Source: Elmis aenea
Lineage: Eukaryota; Arthropoda; Insecta; Coleoptera; Elmidae
DNA length: 64,000 bases
Reading direction: 5' to 3'
Assembly (NCBI GenBank): GCA_947652605.1
Contig: OX393576.1
Coordinates: forward strand, 58,132,966-58,196,965
The position numbers and the translations under genes are program-made. Below, in pieces: positions 1 to 10,572 of this stretch; within the stretch, counting starts at the first letter, position 1; each line of letters starts with the position of its first letter. The notes under the pieces were generated by a model. The model was not told where the DNA came from. It did not search any database and saw only the letters and a list, made by a program, of their open reading frames with translations.

Positions 1-170
1 GAATTAAGAGCTTGATAACTTTTACAATAACAAGTCTACATTAGAATTTTACTGAAAATTTCCTTCAGCTGTCTAAATAGTCTGGGAGATTTAATTCAAA
101 AATTAAGAAGTACAGCTAAAAGAATAGAAAAATAAGATTGGAAAAGTCATATTGGATGGGTTAAAGCAGG

Positions 171-250
171 AGTCGCTAACTGGCGGCCTGCGGGCCGGAT
201 ACGGCCCATGAAGGCTCTATATCCGACCCGCGGTCTCATCCATTTGTTAA
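171..250 (+). repeat. hAT-like MITE end (GC-rich terminal fragment)
   Basis: The stretch starts with CAGGAGTCGCTAACTGGCGG and continues through a GC-rich hairpin-like CGGGCC segment. It resembles the left end of the element at 22417 (CAGCGCTATCCAACTGGCGG). Only one end is visible and no matching right end was found, so it is listed as a fragment. Confidence 0.45.
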
Positions 251-354
251 ATATCGTCGCTATTAACTATTCTAATTCAAATATGCTTGGACAGTAAACG
301 TGTTTAGTAAAATTTGTAATTGAATTACAAAAAGCATGTTATAATTTACGTTTG

Positions 355-560
355 TTGCTAGTCCACGGACCATGCGACGTACTGTCAGGATTTTGCGCAG
401 TATCAATATCGCTTTCCATCACAATCTCTGACAGTTTACCGGACGGTCAGTCACTCATTCCATCAACTCTCACATCAACTCATGAACTGGTTTGCGGACG
501 ATAAAAACACTCCATTAACGAAGGGACGAACTGTTTCTGGGATTTTTACACCCATGCGCT
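355..560 (+). repeat. Dispersed repeat, copy 1, left part
   Basis: This segment is similar to the reverse complement of 62120-62365. Shared blocks include GCGCAGTATCAATATCGC near 400 and TAACGTGAGCTC near 571. The relationship continues on the far side of the hAT insertion at 1480-1690, which matches 60950-61100 inverted. The parent element type is not recognised. Confidence 0.6.
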
Positions 561-596
561 GTTCATAACTAACGTGAGCTCTGGTAAGGTACTTAC

Positions 597-1443
597 TAGG
601 GTTTCTTTCCCGGGATCCCGGGATCCCGGGAACCCGGGATTCCGGTCCATTTTAAGCTATATTTTATATTTCCCGGGAAATGCCTTTTGTCCCGGGAATT
701 CCCGGGATTTTAAAAAAGTGTTGTTTTCGTTTATTTTGTGCTTAGATTTTTGTAATACTATCATAACTTATCAGAATTTTATGCTTAAAATGTCTTTACT
801 AACAGTAAATTATGGAAAAACTTCAAAATAATTTTTCTCTTTTAGTATGGCGCAAAGAAGCTCGGTCTCCATTACAAAGTTAATATCTTCAAAACACTTT
901 TACAGTTTTATTTTTGTGTACCCTGATAATTCAAAGCAAAATAGCTTATAAATGAAATTTTATTGATAATAACGATGTTTCTTTGCTGCTAGATGCTCTC
1001 AAGACAATTTCACCTACATCAATAGAGATTGAGAGAGCATTTTATGCAGCAGGACTTTTTGTTAATAAATTAAGAAAAATACTAATTGACTGAAGCACAG
1101 ATCACCTTTGTTTCCTTAAATCACATTACAAAAATGCATTGCAAAAATTATATTATTGTATTCATAAATATGAAACTGCAATAGAAAGGTTATAATTCCC
1201 AAATGTATGTTTCTCTCACCAATATTATAGAATTATTTGTAATAATCATGGAGCAAAATGCATTACATAGATGACTTGGAGTTGTTTTTAAGTAATAAAC
1301 CGCTCCCTTAATTTTTTGAATTATTTATTTAAAAATATTGACATAATTTATTACATCCCGGGATCCCGGGAAATCCCGGGACAAAGGCCGATTTCTTCCC
1401 GGAATCCCGGGACAAGCAAAATGGTCAAATATGAGAAACCCTA
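597..1443 (+). mobile_element. hAT transposon, 847 bp, with CCCGGGAT subterminal repeats
   Basis: The ends are TAGGGTTTCT and AGAAACCCTA, a perfect 10-bp terminal inverted repeat. They are flanked by an exact 8-bp direct repeat GTACTTAC at 589-596 and 1444-1451, the target-duplication length of the hAT superfamily. Just inside both ends lie clusters of CCCGGGATCCCGGG-type units (about 607-645, 675-705 and 1357-1412), far more GC-rich than the AT-rich middle. A broken piece of transposase sits near 1013-1140. The length and broken coding region indicate a non-autonomous copy. It interrupts an older repeat whose other copy is at 60.9-62.4 kb. Confidence 0.88.
1013..1140 (+). pseudogene. hAT transposase C-terminal (dimerisation) remnant
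   Basis: Translation gives PTSIEIERAFYAAGLFVNKL, followed shortly by a stop and then, in the same frame, STDHLCFLKSHYKNA. This is the conserved C-terminal hAT dimerisation motif (family pattern P-T-S-x-x-x-E-R-x-F-S-x-A-G ... L-C-F-L-K), which holds transposase subunits together. Upstream sequence is degenerate and lacks the DDE catalytic core. It lies inside the hAT element at 597-1443, so the copy is a decayed derivative and not a functional gene. Confidence 0.75.
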
Positions 1444-1479
1444 GTACTTACCCGTGCGATGCGCTCATTTCTATGAACC

Positions 1480-1690
1480 CAATAGACACATAATGTCATT
1501 TACGGTTACGCCAGTCGTAAAAGCGTTCCAACAACGGCTAATACTGGCCTATACATTTATTAGTAGGTACATAGATCACGCATGCAAATAAACCAGTTCA
1601 CGTATTTGTACATGGATTGGTTTTAAATCGCTTTTTGGAACAAACCTATCATTTAGTGGAGCATGCAAAAAACTGGATAATTATTTATAA
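1480..1690 (+). repeat. Dispersed repeat, copy 1, right part
   Basis: It matches the reverse complement of 60950-61100. The best block is AGTCGTAAAAGCGTTCCAAC followed by AACGGCTAATACTGG at about 1507-1542. This is the continuation of the repeat interrupted by the hAT element. Confidence 0.6.
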
Positions 1691-2865
1691 ATAAACAGCT
1701 TTATCACTTTGTTCATGCTTGTCCCGAATAAACGTAAAAACCATTTGCTTCGATTTTCAACTTTAACATCCGGCATCGTATGAATGTAGCAAGGTGCTAT
1801 AAATAATATATTTTTCCGAAAAGAAAAGAAACACATGATTAATGAAAAAAGTTATGCATTGAAAGCTTTCCCGTCAAAACGCAAAACTTAAAAAATACAA
1901 GTGACTAAGCATGCTAAGCCATAAATAAAATATATCGACATCAAAGGTTATTTTAGCATAACATTCCGAATAGCTTTTAGACGTTGCAGAACGTTTAGGA
2001 TTCACTTTCATTCCCAAAGATCATTATTAACTACAAAATTGTGAAATTCGCATTTGTGTAAATCAAAAAGCTTTCGAAAGCGCGTTCGCGGCATGCCACA
2101 TGAATAAAAGAATACAGAAGACAACAGATGAAAAGAAAGATAACATCAAACCGCGTTAACCTGTCACTGGAACGAAGGCGCTCAAGGTATTGTGAATTGT
2201 GAATTCAAGCCACGCTGGCTGTACCGTCATCAAGACGCCGTAACGAACCGGGCCGTCGTCCTATACCGCATTCCGCATGCGGACGCCAACTCATTAATTC
2301 ACCGCGGTTAAGACGACAGTTATAGGTTATCGCATTAGTGAGGGTACGGAGCATAATGACTTGGTCAAACTGTGATCTCGAACGTGCCGATTGCGAGCAT
2401 ATGCTACTCCAACAACTACAATTACGACATTGCATTCAAACTCGAGATCGTAATAATCATTACCACTAAACACAAATGAGGCAACTTCACGGAATTGCAC
2501 CACAAAACATATTTTTAATCGAAACTCCGTATCGGAAATTCCATATCCCGGACTTCGCTATTGACGCAATAATCTGTTTCATTGGTGTTTCATTTTGTAC
2601 GATATTCAACTTTCAACAAGAAGGGCTTTTGACTTTTCACGGTTAATAATTTTTCGAAAGAAGCTGTTATGGCAATTAATTAAAAACATCCTGTATGAGC
2701 AATATTTACTATTTTCTAAGAGAATTTTTCAATCCTTTCAAATTTACTATCACAAAATTGCTACAGAAAATATAAAATTTGTATAATGCAAACAGCAAAA
2801 ATTTGAATTAACCCTTTATCTATTGAACGCATCTTGTAATTAAGATTCAATAGTAGTAGTAACTG
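1691..2865. other. Non-coding stretch, mostly unique
   Basis: No convincing gene is visible. The part from about 2040 to 2450 is richer in GC and less repetitive than its surroundings and includes the palindrome CCGCATGCGG near 2273. Reading frames there have no recognisable domain. It could be regulatory or simply unique sequence. Confidence 0.35.
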
Positions 2866-2869
2866 AAAA

Positions 2870-2893
2870 ATCATCATCATCATCATCATCATC
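2870..2893 (-). repeat. (GAT)n 3' tail of the LINE
   Basis: About eight CAT/ATG trinucleotide units lie directly next to the LINE 3' UTR. They are read as the microsatellite tail left by target-primed reverse transcription. Confidence 0.8.
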
Positions 2894-2932
2894 GTTGTCC
2901 TCTTGTACCCGTAGGTGTCGAGGTTTGTTCCT

Positions 2933-3625
2933 TCACTTTTTTCCTTCGACAAAGCTACGCCACCCCTTTCGGTCCCTGGCCAATACTTTTGCTTCTTCCC
3001 ATGTTTTTCCTCTACGTTTTATTGCCTCCACTACGCTGCTGTTCCATGTTGTTCTGGGTCGTCCCCTTCTGTTTTTGCCTATTTTTCTGGCTTCCCATAC
3101 TTTCTTGACTTGCCTTGTGCTGTCCATTCGTATTAAGTGGCCTGTCCACTTTAATTTCTTTTCCTCTATTTTACTTGTCAGTGATTTCATTTTAAGTTTT
3201 TCTCTTATGTATTCGTTTCTTATTTTATCTGTTCTTTTTACCCCTTCCACCTTTCGTAGGTACCGCATTTCTGCAGCCTGTAGTCTATTCTCTTGTCCTT
3301 TATTCAGTACCCAATTCTCAGCACCATATATTAAAATTGGTATGTAGATTGTGTTGTATACTGTTATTTTTGTTTCACTTGATATTTCCTTTTTATTCAA
3401 AAAATTCTTATATATGGCGTTGTATGTTCTTGTTGCTGTTTTTATCCTGTTTCCTATTTCATTTTCTTGTGTTCCTTTACTGTTTATAATTATTCCAAGA
3501 TACTTGAATTCCTCTACTTGTTCTAACATTTCTTCTCCGAGTCTGATGTTGATTTTCTTTTCTTTATTTGAGATAGCCATTACTTTTGTTTTTTTCTTAT
3601 TCACTAATAAGTTATAGTTTTTCAT
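2933..3625 (-). pseudogene. LINE ORF2, C-terminal part after frameshift
   Basis: This 230-residue frame continues the reverse transcriptase after a break at about 3626-3650. It carries KTKVMAISNKE and EEFKYLGIIIN (the thumb-proximal motif usual after the YADD box), then LIYGAENWVLNK, KLKWTGHLIRM and the basic GRPRTTW tail seen at the C terminus of many endonuclease-type LINEs. It ends in VEGKK before a stop. It lies directly downstream of the main ORF2 frame, so one deletion or frameshift explains the split. The protein would reverse-transcribe its own RNA at a nicked chromosomal target. As it stands it cannot give a complete enzyme. Confidence 0.85.
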
Positions 3626-3647
3626 TATCTGGGCCTACACATTAATA

Positions 3648-6140
3648 TTATTCTTTTTCGTTTTTAGCGACCAGCACAACATCATCTGCGAATACACAAG
3701 CTTGTACTTGGACTTGTTTTAGATTGTGAAAACCTATTGTGTATTTCGTCGTTTGGTTCCAGGTTTGTTTTATAACTTCATCAATTAGGCTTATAAATAG
3801 TAGCGGGCTTAGTACTCCTCCTTGCCGTACTCCATATTTATTTACAAAATGTCCCGAGGTTTGGTTACATGTTCGTACTTTGTTACGTGTTGTTCTGTAT
3901 AGACTTTTGACTGTCTCTAGTATATCAGTATTTACTCCTTTGTTCTTCAAGGCGTTCCATATTTCTTCTCTGTTCACCATATCGAAAGCCTTTTCCATAT
4001 CTATGAATCCTAGGTACACATTTTCTCCCTTCCTTAGTGTTTTTTCTATGATCTGCTGAATTGTGAATATGTGGTCATGTACACTATGAGCTGGTCTAAA
4101 GCCGCTTTGTTCATCTGCTAATTGTGTTTCTACTATGTTTCTTACTTTGTTTTCAATAATGCTTTCATAAACCTTTAGTACAGTGCATAATAGTGATATT
4201 TCCCGATAATTGCTGCAGTCTTTTGGGTCTCCTCTTTTGTATATCGGGTGTATAATAGACATGTTCCATTCGTTAGGTATGCTTTTTGTTCTCCAGGCCA
4301 AGTTTAGTATTTCAAGGAATTTTTCCTTTCCAGTAGGTCCTAGGTATTTTAGCAGTTCGGAGTCTATTTCATCTTCTCCGGCAGCTTTCCCTATTTTCAA
4401 TTTGTCGAGTGCCTTCTGTAATTCAGTTTCTGTTATAATTTCAGTTGTTTCTTGTATTTGGGTTAAGTTCATATTTTCTTCGTTTCTTATATCCTCCTTT
4501 TGCTCATGCCTTTCATTGTTGAGTAATTCGTAAAAGTATTCTTCCCACCTATCCATAATGCATTTTCCGTTAGTTATTAATTGTCCATTTCGATCCTTTA
4601 TAGATTTCACTTTTACTTCTGGTTTATTTCTCATATTTTTAAGCGCTTTGTAAAAAAGTTTTTGATTTTCTTTGCTATTCTCTTCAAGCTTCTGCCCAAA
4701 CTCATTCCAAGATTTTTGTTTAGCTTCTTTTACCAGGTTCTTAACTTTATTTCTTTGTTTTGTATATACCTCGTATTGTTGCTGGGTTTTACTCTGTATG
4801 TATATTTTCCATAGTTTTTTCTTTTGTTTTACCTCTTTCTTAATATCTGCACTCCACCAGCTCGTCTTTTTTCTGTTGTCTCCTTTCTTTATCACACCAC
4901 AAATTTCTATTGCTACTTTTGTGATTATTTGTTTAAACTTTTCCCATAGATAATTCACATTTTTATTTTGCCCTGTTACACTAAGGCATTCTATGTTTTT
5001 ATCAACTTCCCTTGAATATTTTTCTTTTAGTTCATTATTTCTTAATTTGTAACTTCTAGTTTTACTCTTCGTGTCAATACTTATTGGGTTTTGGCTTGTT
5101 TCTTTATTTTTGGGTTGTCTGAATTTAGCTTCTAGTAAGTAGTGGTCACTGCCGATTTCGTATCCTCTTTTGACTCTCACGTCTTTTAGCTCCCTCTTAT
5201 TTTCTCTTGCTATTACTACGTAATCTATAATTGACTTTTCGTTTCTTTGCGGTACTTCTCTTGTAATTTTGTGTATTTCTTTGTGGTTATAATATGTGTT
5301 CATTATCATTAAGTTGTTATCATTACAAAACCCTAAAAATCTTTTTCCGTTATTATTCATGGTTTGTTCTCCGTATTGTCCTATTACCCCCTCCCACTTT
5401 TTGTACTGATTTCCAACTCGCGAGTTAAAATCCCCTAATGTAATTAATTTTCCTGTGTAATCCTGTATCGTTTCTTGTAGATCTATCCAGAAAGTATTCT
5501 TTTCTTCTGCTTTAGCATCCTCGTTAGGGGCATATACAATGATAATTGTCAGTATATCATTTCGTTCTCTTTGTATTACTATTTTCAGTAGTCGTTTGTT
5601 TATGTAGTCCCATTTGCTTAGTCTATCCACCGCATCCTTTTTTACCAGACATCCCACTCCTCCACTCGCATTCTCTGTCTCTGCTACCCCTACATGGATT
5701 AGCAGATGACCATCCCCTATAACTGTCGCTCCTTTACCCTTCTTCTTTGTTTCTGTTACCGCTATGAGTAGATAATCATTCTCTTCAATTATGTCAAGTA
5801 GTTCTATTTCTTTTCCATTAATCCCTCTCACATTCCAAGTTCCTATTCGCCAATCATTATTTTGACTTTCTATGTATAGTTTTTTCTTATCGGCATTCCC
5901 TTTGCTCCCATCTTGGTTGTCTATTTTTTCCTTTGCCTCCTCAAATTCCTCCACCAATTCTTTCTCCTTATCCTTTATCCCCCTGATGTTCCAAATACCT
6001 AATTTCCAATCTTTACATTCCTTTTCCTTATTCATTTTCCTGTCCTTTGCATTGTCCGTCCTCTTACTTATCGCATCCGGGGGGTTCGCTAGTTTTTTTT
6101 GATGTACTTCAATTCCTGAGTCCCTTGGCTCCATTTCCAA
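3648..6140 (-). CDS. LINE ORF2: AP-endonuclease and reverse transcriptase (frame interrupted at 3')
   Basis: The 830-residue frame has a lysine- and glutamate-rich N terminus. An endonuclease/exonuclease/phosphatase domain follows (GTWNVRGING near residue 95, AVTETKKKGKG, VYAPNEDA, TLGDFNSRVG, and SDHYLLEA near 330). After a charged linker comes reverse transcriptase, with LKIGKAAGEDEI, DEQSGFRPAHS, GFIDMEKAFD (motif A), GVRQGGVLSPLL (motif B) and FADDVVLVA (the catalytic aspartates). The N terminus contains two partly similar blocks, KLGIWNIRGIKDKEKEL and RIGTWNVRGINGKEIEL, suggesting a small internal duplication. The frame stops just after FADD and resumes at 3625, so the copy is broken. 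The start at 6140 overlaps the end of ORF1 by about 52 bases. Confidence 0.88.
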   Translation of the reverse strand: MEMEPRDSGIEVHQKKLANPPDAISKRTDNAKDRKMNKEKECKDWKLGIWNIRGIKDKEKELVEEFEEAKEKIDNQDGSKGNADKKKLYIESQNNDWRIGTWNVRGINGKEIELLDIIEENDYLLIAVTETKKKGKGATVIGDGHLLIHVGVAETENASGGVGCLVKKDAVDRLSKWDYINKRLLKIVIQRERNDILTIIIVYAPNEDAKAEEKNTFWIDLQETIQDYTGKLITLGDFNSRVGNQYKKWEGVIGQYGEQTMNNNGKRFLGFCNDNNLMIMNTYYNHKEIHKITREVPQRNEKSIIDYVVIARENKRELKDVRVKRGYEIGSDHYLLEAKFRQPKNKETSQNPISIDTKSKTRSYKLRNNELKEKYSREVDKNIECLSVTGQNKNVNYLWEKFKQIITKVAIEICGVIKKGDNRKKTSWWSADIKKEVKQKKKLWKIYIQSKTQQQYEVYTKQRNKVKNLVKEAKQKSWNEFGQKLEENSKENQKLFYKALKNMRNKPEVKVKSIKDRNGQLITNGKCIMDRWEEYFYELLNNERHEQKEDIRNEENMNLTQIQETTEIITETELQKALDKLKIGKAAGEDEIDSELLKYLGPTGKEKFLEILNLAWRTKSIPNEWNMSIIHPIYKRGDPKDCSNYREISLLCTVLKVYESIIENKVRNIVETQLADEQSGFRPAHSVHDHIFTIQQIIEKTLRKGENVYLGFIDMEKAFDMVNREEIWNALKNKGVNTDILETVKSLYRTTRNKVRTCNQTSGHFVNKYGVRQGGVLSPLLFISLIDEVIKQTWNQTTKYTIGFHNLKQVQVQACVFADDVVLVAKNEKE

Positions 6141-6367
6141 ATTTCCTCGTCAATTATTAGTTTTTGATAACCAACTTTAACCTTTTTTCCTTTTACTCTC
6201 TCTTCTTGCGCACTTTTCCTGATCTTTGCTTGTATTTCTCTTTCCTGTTTAGTCATGTCATCATTTATATAGATATTTTCTCCTCTCATATTTTTTAATT
6301 TACTTTTGTTTTTCATTACGGTAATCTTATCTTCCATACTATTAAAAGTTTTATTAATAATAAACAT
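6089..6367 (-). CDS. LINE ORF1 C-terminal fragment
   Basis: The 92-residue frame includes MRGENIYINDDMTKQEREIQ, then AKIRKSAQEERVKGKKVKVGYQKL, ending in a tryptophan-containing EIWKWSQG. This highly charged pattern recurs in small first proteins of insect LINEs and is thought to bind the element RNA. The N-terminal portion expected in a complete ORF1 is absent, in line with 5' truncation. It overlaps ORF2 in another frame, suggesting coupled translation in the intact parent. The first ATG at 6367 may lie in flanking DNA; the ATG near residue 11 is an alternative. Confidence 0.6.
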   Translation of the reverse strand: MFIINKTFNSMEDKITVMKNKSKLKNMRGENIYINDDMTKQEREIQAKIRKSAQEERVKGKKVKVGYQKLIIDEEIWKWSQGTQELKYIKKN

Positions 6368-6523
6368 ATTTTAACTATTAAAATTTAAAAAAAAATACAA
6401 AAAATATTTTTTAAGACCTTAATTTGATAAGAACACTTATATTTAATTTTTATTTGTAGCACCTAACACAAACGATCTTCAAATGCTCTACGCACATCCA
6501 CTGTCCACATTTTACACAAAATC

Positions 6524-6842
6524 TTAGCTTTGTTGAACATTATCAGTTTCTTCATCTTCACTCTCATCATTGTTATCCTCTTCAGTGCCTGATTCGCATT
6601 CCTCAAACCATTTCATTCAAATATTAGGATCCATACTTATGAGTGACACCCGTTAACCGCTTCAAATAACACTTTTTTTTACACAACCGTACAAGACAAA
6701 AGTCGCCTGCAAACTGAAAAACAAGCGGAATGTGTTTTGAGCAGGTACTGATAATCCAAAAATGCCACGTGCGGCCGTTTTAAAACTAACTTATTTTGAA
6801 AACGTCTGGGTGACACATGTCAACCACACGCCTACTCCAGGG
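6524..6842 (-). mobile_element. piggyBac-like element, 5' end with transposase N-terminal remnant
   Basis: Read on the minus strand, the terminus CCCTGGAGTAGGCGTGTGG abuts a TTAA at 6843-6846, the obligate piggyBac target. It shares CCCTGGAGT with the end of the 55-kb piggyBac derivative. Inside lies a subterminal repeat: GTGACACCCGTTAACC near 6643 resembles GTGACACATGTCAACC near 6810. Next comes an acidic stretch, MKWFEECESGTEEDNNDESE, at 6616-6524, typical of piggyBac transposase N termini, with a stop before and after it. The catalytic domain is missing. The other end is unclear; TTAACCCT at 2807-2814 is a candidate but lacks wider similarity. Confidence 0.6.
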
Positions 6843-6937
6843 TTAATAGTGAAAGTCAGCCCAGTGGCGTGCTTCCATAGGTTACCCTTAACACTTTTCA
6901 CTGTTATTTATTTCCACATAGTTTATCTGTTACTACT

Positions 6938-7880
6938 TAATTATGTCGAGAGGCGAATCCAGTGAGTCGAACCGCTTGAGTCTTTTCGTTGGTGGCGCAG
7001 TTAAAAGATCCACAGCTAATATGTTTGGGTGGCTTCTTAGTCGTAACTGATACTTGGTGTTGAAAGATGAGATTTCTTCTTTGACAGTATTAATTTGTAA
7101 ATCGCGATGGATGCCTTGGTTAGGTATATACCGTGGAGCATTAAAAATACTACGCAAAATTTTTGATTCAAATCGTTAAATTCTCAATGTTAGTTTCCCT
7201 GACAGATCCCCAGAGCTGTAAGCCGTAAGTACAGGTGTAAGTAGGTATGGCTTTGTACAACACAAACTTATTTGACAGATGAGAATGTGGGACCATCAAC
7301 CAGTAAATCTTTCGATAGGTTTGTCCAAGTTGGAGTCGTTTAAGCCAGATATGTTCGGCCCAAGTAAAACTTGTATCTAGGTGGATTCCCAGATATTTCA
7401 TTTCATCTTTTTGTGAGAGCGGATTACCGTTTAGACTTACCCAGGGGAGGGTAAAGTTGATGTGTACAGATTTTGTATTATTGGCTTTGATGCGCCATAG
7501 TTTAAGCCACTTTTCTACTTTGTTAAGATGATTCTGGAGGAAGTGAGATGCCAATTTTGGGTCACTGTGTGACGCCATTATAGCAGTGTCATCTGCGAAG
7601 GTAGCAATTTCTGTTTTGTTGGTTACATGCAAGTCAGAAGAGTACAGTAAATATAGGACTGGACCAAAAACGTTTTCTTGTGAAACACCAAATAGAATTG
7701 GAGCAAGGCTTGTATCAGTTTCACCATGTTTGACTAAAAAGGTCTGTTAGATAAATATGATATGAGTATCCTGCAATATGGATGAGGTAGCATTTTTTTA
7801 ATTTTACAAATCAAACCTTGATGCCAAAACTGTCAAAAGCTTGAGTAATGTCTAAAAATACAGTCGTGCAGTATCGCAAT
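6938..7880 (-). pseudogene. Jockey-clade LINE reverse transcriptase fragment
   Basis: The minus strand encodes the C-terminal half of a Jockey-type ORF2. Motif A appears as FLDITQAFDSFGIKV near 7850-7810. The catalytic box IATFADDTAIMASHSDPKLA begins near 7600, then WRIKANNTKSVHINFTL, MKYLGIHLD and YTYGLQLWG. A break near 7165 is followed by the usual tail: SIFNAPRYIPN, HRDLQI, and LRSHPNILAVDLL. At least two frame changes and stops make it a dead copy. The 3' end falls within about 100 bases of the piggyBac terminus at 6842. Confidence 0.85.
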
Positions 7881-9631
7881 ATTGTAATAACTTACTTATT
7901 TTAAAGATAAAACTAACAACCCCCATACATCAATGAAACAAGAAAAATATTCCCTTGTTAATAGTGTCACAGCCAATTACAATTACAACCTGTATTTAAA
8001 ATAAGAAAGTTGATGTTAACATAAAAACAAAGTAAGATAGGTACAATTTATTTATCAACAAATTTCAAATCTACGCTACAAAGTGTTCTGATAACGATGA
8101 AAAATATTTTGAGTACGATTTCAAATAAGCCAGTTATAAGCAAAACGCAAAAACTATTAACTTTTTTATGAGATCTTCTTTACAGCATAGTTGCTCTTAA
8201 ATCAAAGATCATTCTCACCCATTTAACCAACTCTGTATCTCTTACCGTTTACGAGATCCTCATGCTGTTCACGATAACTGACACACCCTGCTTATTAGTG
8301 GACAAATCTTTTGACAATTACAATTAAAATTAACATTTTTTTAATTTTTAACGAAATATCAGATTAGCGGTAGACACATTGACTAATAATGAGACCGTTT
8401 AAAATATTTCCTAAACCGTAATGTGTTTATAAATTTAATTAAATGTTTTATTTGCACCCGACCTTATAATTTTCTAAAGTATTCTTAATTGAAACTTATT
8501 ACTTTAACTTTTAATTCCTAATCGCTTAATTGATTGTCACACTTTATTTTCAATTAATGTTTGTAAAACTTTTTGTGCCATGACCCAATTAAATCTGATT
8601 TAAAACATTAATAATTACTGGATTCGATTAAAATACTCGAGATTTTTTATTTGAGAAAATACATTCAGAAATAATATATAGTATAAGGTCAAAATACTGC
8701 AGTAGCTCTAATATTTTTAATATTAACAAAAAGCTTTAATATTTGCGATTTTCTTACAAACCCCGAGAAACTTATCTTGCAAAAAATTTAAGCTGTTTTT
8801 GAACACTAATACTCCCCAAGGAAATTTCTTCGAACTCATCTTTTAAAAAATTTAAATCCCTCTAGAGTAGCAGCTATAAAAATACAATACGAATTAAACA
8901 TTTAACGGTTCAGCAATTACATCAGATGACTTCAGCAATATTTGGTTATCACACTGTCTTCCCTTTATATTCATTTATTTATCACACATTTAAGATTTAA
9001 AAAATTAAATTATTTTTATCACGTTTCAGCTGCTTGATATTAAAAAATAAACACAGAAAACATAACAAAACGCAAGCTTTTATTAAAGCAGACCTGTAGG
9101 TAAATGTTTTTTTTTTAATCCCCCCGCGTCGTCATTATCCAACTAAAAGCGATATAAAAAATTAATAGTTATGGTTACGATTCAAAGCGGAAACTTCAAT
9201 TGATGGAGGAAGCGGTGTTTTAATACAGCCATGTAATAGGAAATTGAAGTAAAAGTATTTCAGCACAGCAGTTGTGTAAAAAAGAAAACTGTATTCGATT
9301 GCAATTTGTAACAAAATGTGGTAAATATTCACATCCACGTTCGATATTAAATCCGATAAATTAAAAATGGAAAATTAATATTTATATTTGTGAATTGTGA
9401 TGGAATTTTTCATTCGATTTGCAGTAAATATGGAAACTTAATTTAATTAAGATTGAATTTTGGACCGTTATAACGAGATTATAAAAAAGCCTAAACACGT
9501 ACGATAACGTTTTAAATACATATTTGAACCGATTTCAGTGTTAGAAACATCAAAACTTTTGTGATACCGAAAACACGTGATAAATGATACATTATCTACA
9601 TAACTGTACTATATACTCTTTTTTTTTTCAG
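7881..9631. other. dpr intron sequence upstream of the Ig2 exon
   Basis: AT-rich non-coding DNA without a recognisable element over most of its length. A possible MITE-like end (ACACCCTG) lies at 8282-8290. The region ends in a pyrimidine tract and AG acceptor at 9630-9631. The exons for the signal peptide and first Ig domain must lie to the left of the window. Confidence 0.5.
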
Positions 9632-9928
9632 AACCAGTTACAGATATTCTGGGTGGCCCAGACTTATTCATCAACCAAGGATCAACCATCAATCTCACAT
9701 GTCTAGTACAGTATTCCCCGGAACCACCGCCAACTATGTTGTGGTCGCACAATGCACAACCGATCAACTTCGATTCTCCGCGTGGAGGCATAAGTCTTGT
9801 GACAGAAAAAGGATTTACCACAACTAGCCGGCTGCTCATACAAAAAGCATCGCAGTCTGATTCAGGTGCTTACACGTGTGCGCCATCTAATGCAAACTCA
9901 GCAAATGTCAGAGTGCACATCCTTAATG
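9632..9928 (+). CDS. dpr: dpr-family protein, second Ig-domain exon
   Basis: This 297-nt exon encodes one C2-type immunoglobulin domain of a Dpr (defective proboscis extension response) cell-surface protein; in arthropods these pair with DIP partners in neuronal recognition. Translation reads PVTDILGGPDLFINQGSTIN, followed by the first cysteine in LTCLV, the core tryptophan in MLWSHNAQPINFDSPRGG, then TEKGFTTTSRLLIQ and the second cysteine in DSGAYTCAPSNAN, ending VRVHILN. The ILGGPDL opening and SPRGG block are characteristic of Dpr Ig2. A polypyrimidine tract and AG at 9630-9631 precede it and GTAAGT follows at 9929. Both boundaries are phase 1. The exact paralogue cannot be named. Confidence 0.92.
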
Positions 9929-10073
9929 GTAAGTGCATTTTGAAATAGAAACGCCATTTAGTGCAATGGACGTTGACGACACACAACAAATACTAAATTA
10001 CTTTGTTGTTTTGTTTTATAGAGATCAGTTGTAAGTTAACCAAACAATCAACTATAAAATGTCGAAAAATGAT

Positions 10074-10572
10074 CTCTAAAACCCGTGTGAAAATTTAATA
10101 CAAAATATCTTGTATTATTTTTCTTGTACAGATTTCAGTACATAATTCCATTCATTTGAAACTGTTTGTGACACTGATACAATTTTATGTACAAGTTACT
10201 GCGCATGCACATCCGCCTAAACAGTAATTGCCATTTTAAACAATAACAACATCCTGCTTCGGATTACCAAAAATTAACTGTTAACAGGAATTTCTATTGT
10301 TTATAGGTATTTCCTTTAGCTGCAGATGTTCAAAATCAGCTGTTAGTCGCCATTATTCACGAACTGAATGCGCATCTGTAGCACGCACTTTTTGTATCAA
10401 AACTTGCATGGAAATAGGACAAGTCCTATAGTATTTTCTGTACAAGAAACTGCATGGAACACTTGTACATGCAAGAAACTATACGAAAAACCTGTATGAC
10501 ACGATGTAAGATTTTCTGTATAATATTTGGTACACAAAATCTTTCATCGTGTCATACGGGCTTTAAAAATGT
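10074..10572 (+). repeat. Possible MITE ending in a strong hairpin
   Basis: The right side holds a hairpin with 25-base arms at 10491-10515 and 10536-10560 (CCTGTATGACACGATG and its complement; 23 of 25 pairs match). The outer ends TAAAACCCGTGTGA near 10077 and the complement of TTTAAAGCCCGTATGAC near 10553-10568 may be a degenerate inverted repeat. The hairpin is clear; the element limits are not. Confidence 0.45.

Larger units (their letters stand above)
2866..6370 (-). mobile_element. RTE-like LINE retrotransposon, 5'-truncated
   Basis: On the minus strand the element encodes the end of ORF1 and then ORF2 with an apurinic endonuclease and a reverse transcriptase. It ends at a 3' tail made of GAT repeats (CAT on the + strand, about 2870-2893). 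A short microsatellite tail in place of poly(A) is typical of RTE-type elements. ORF1 appears cut at its start, so the copy is 5'-truncated close to 6340-6370. ORF2 is nearly open but is broken once just after the catalytic FADD box. No clear target duplication was found. Confidence 0.85.

Noticed and set aside
2807..2865. TTAACCCT as the left end of the piggyBac element whose right end is at 6842
   Set aside because: Similarity is limited to TTAACCCT; the following bases do not match the right terminus. It could be true with the LINE nested inside, but the evidence is too thin.
2895..6102. Plus-strand frames opposite the LINE
   Set aside because: Antisense shadows of ORF2; hydrophobic composition follows from the AT-rich coding strand.
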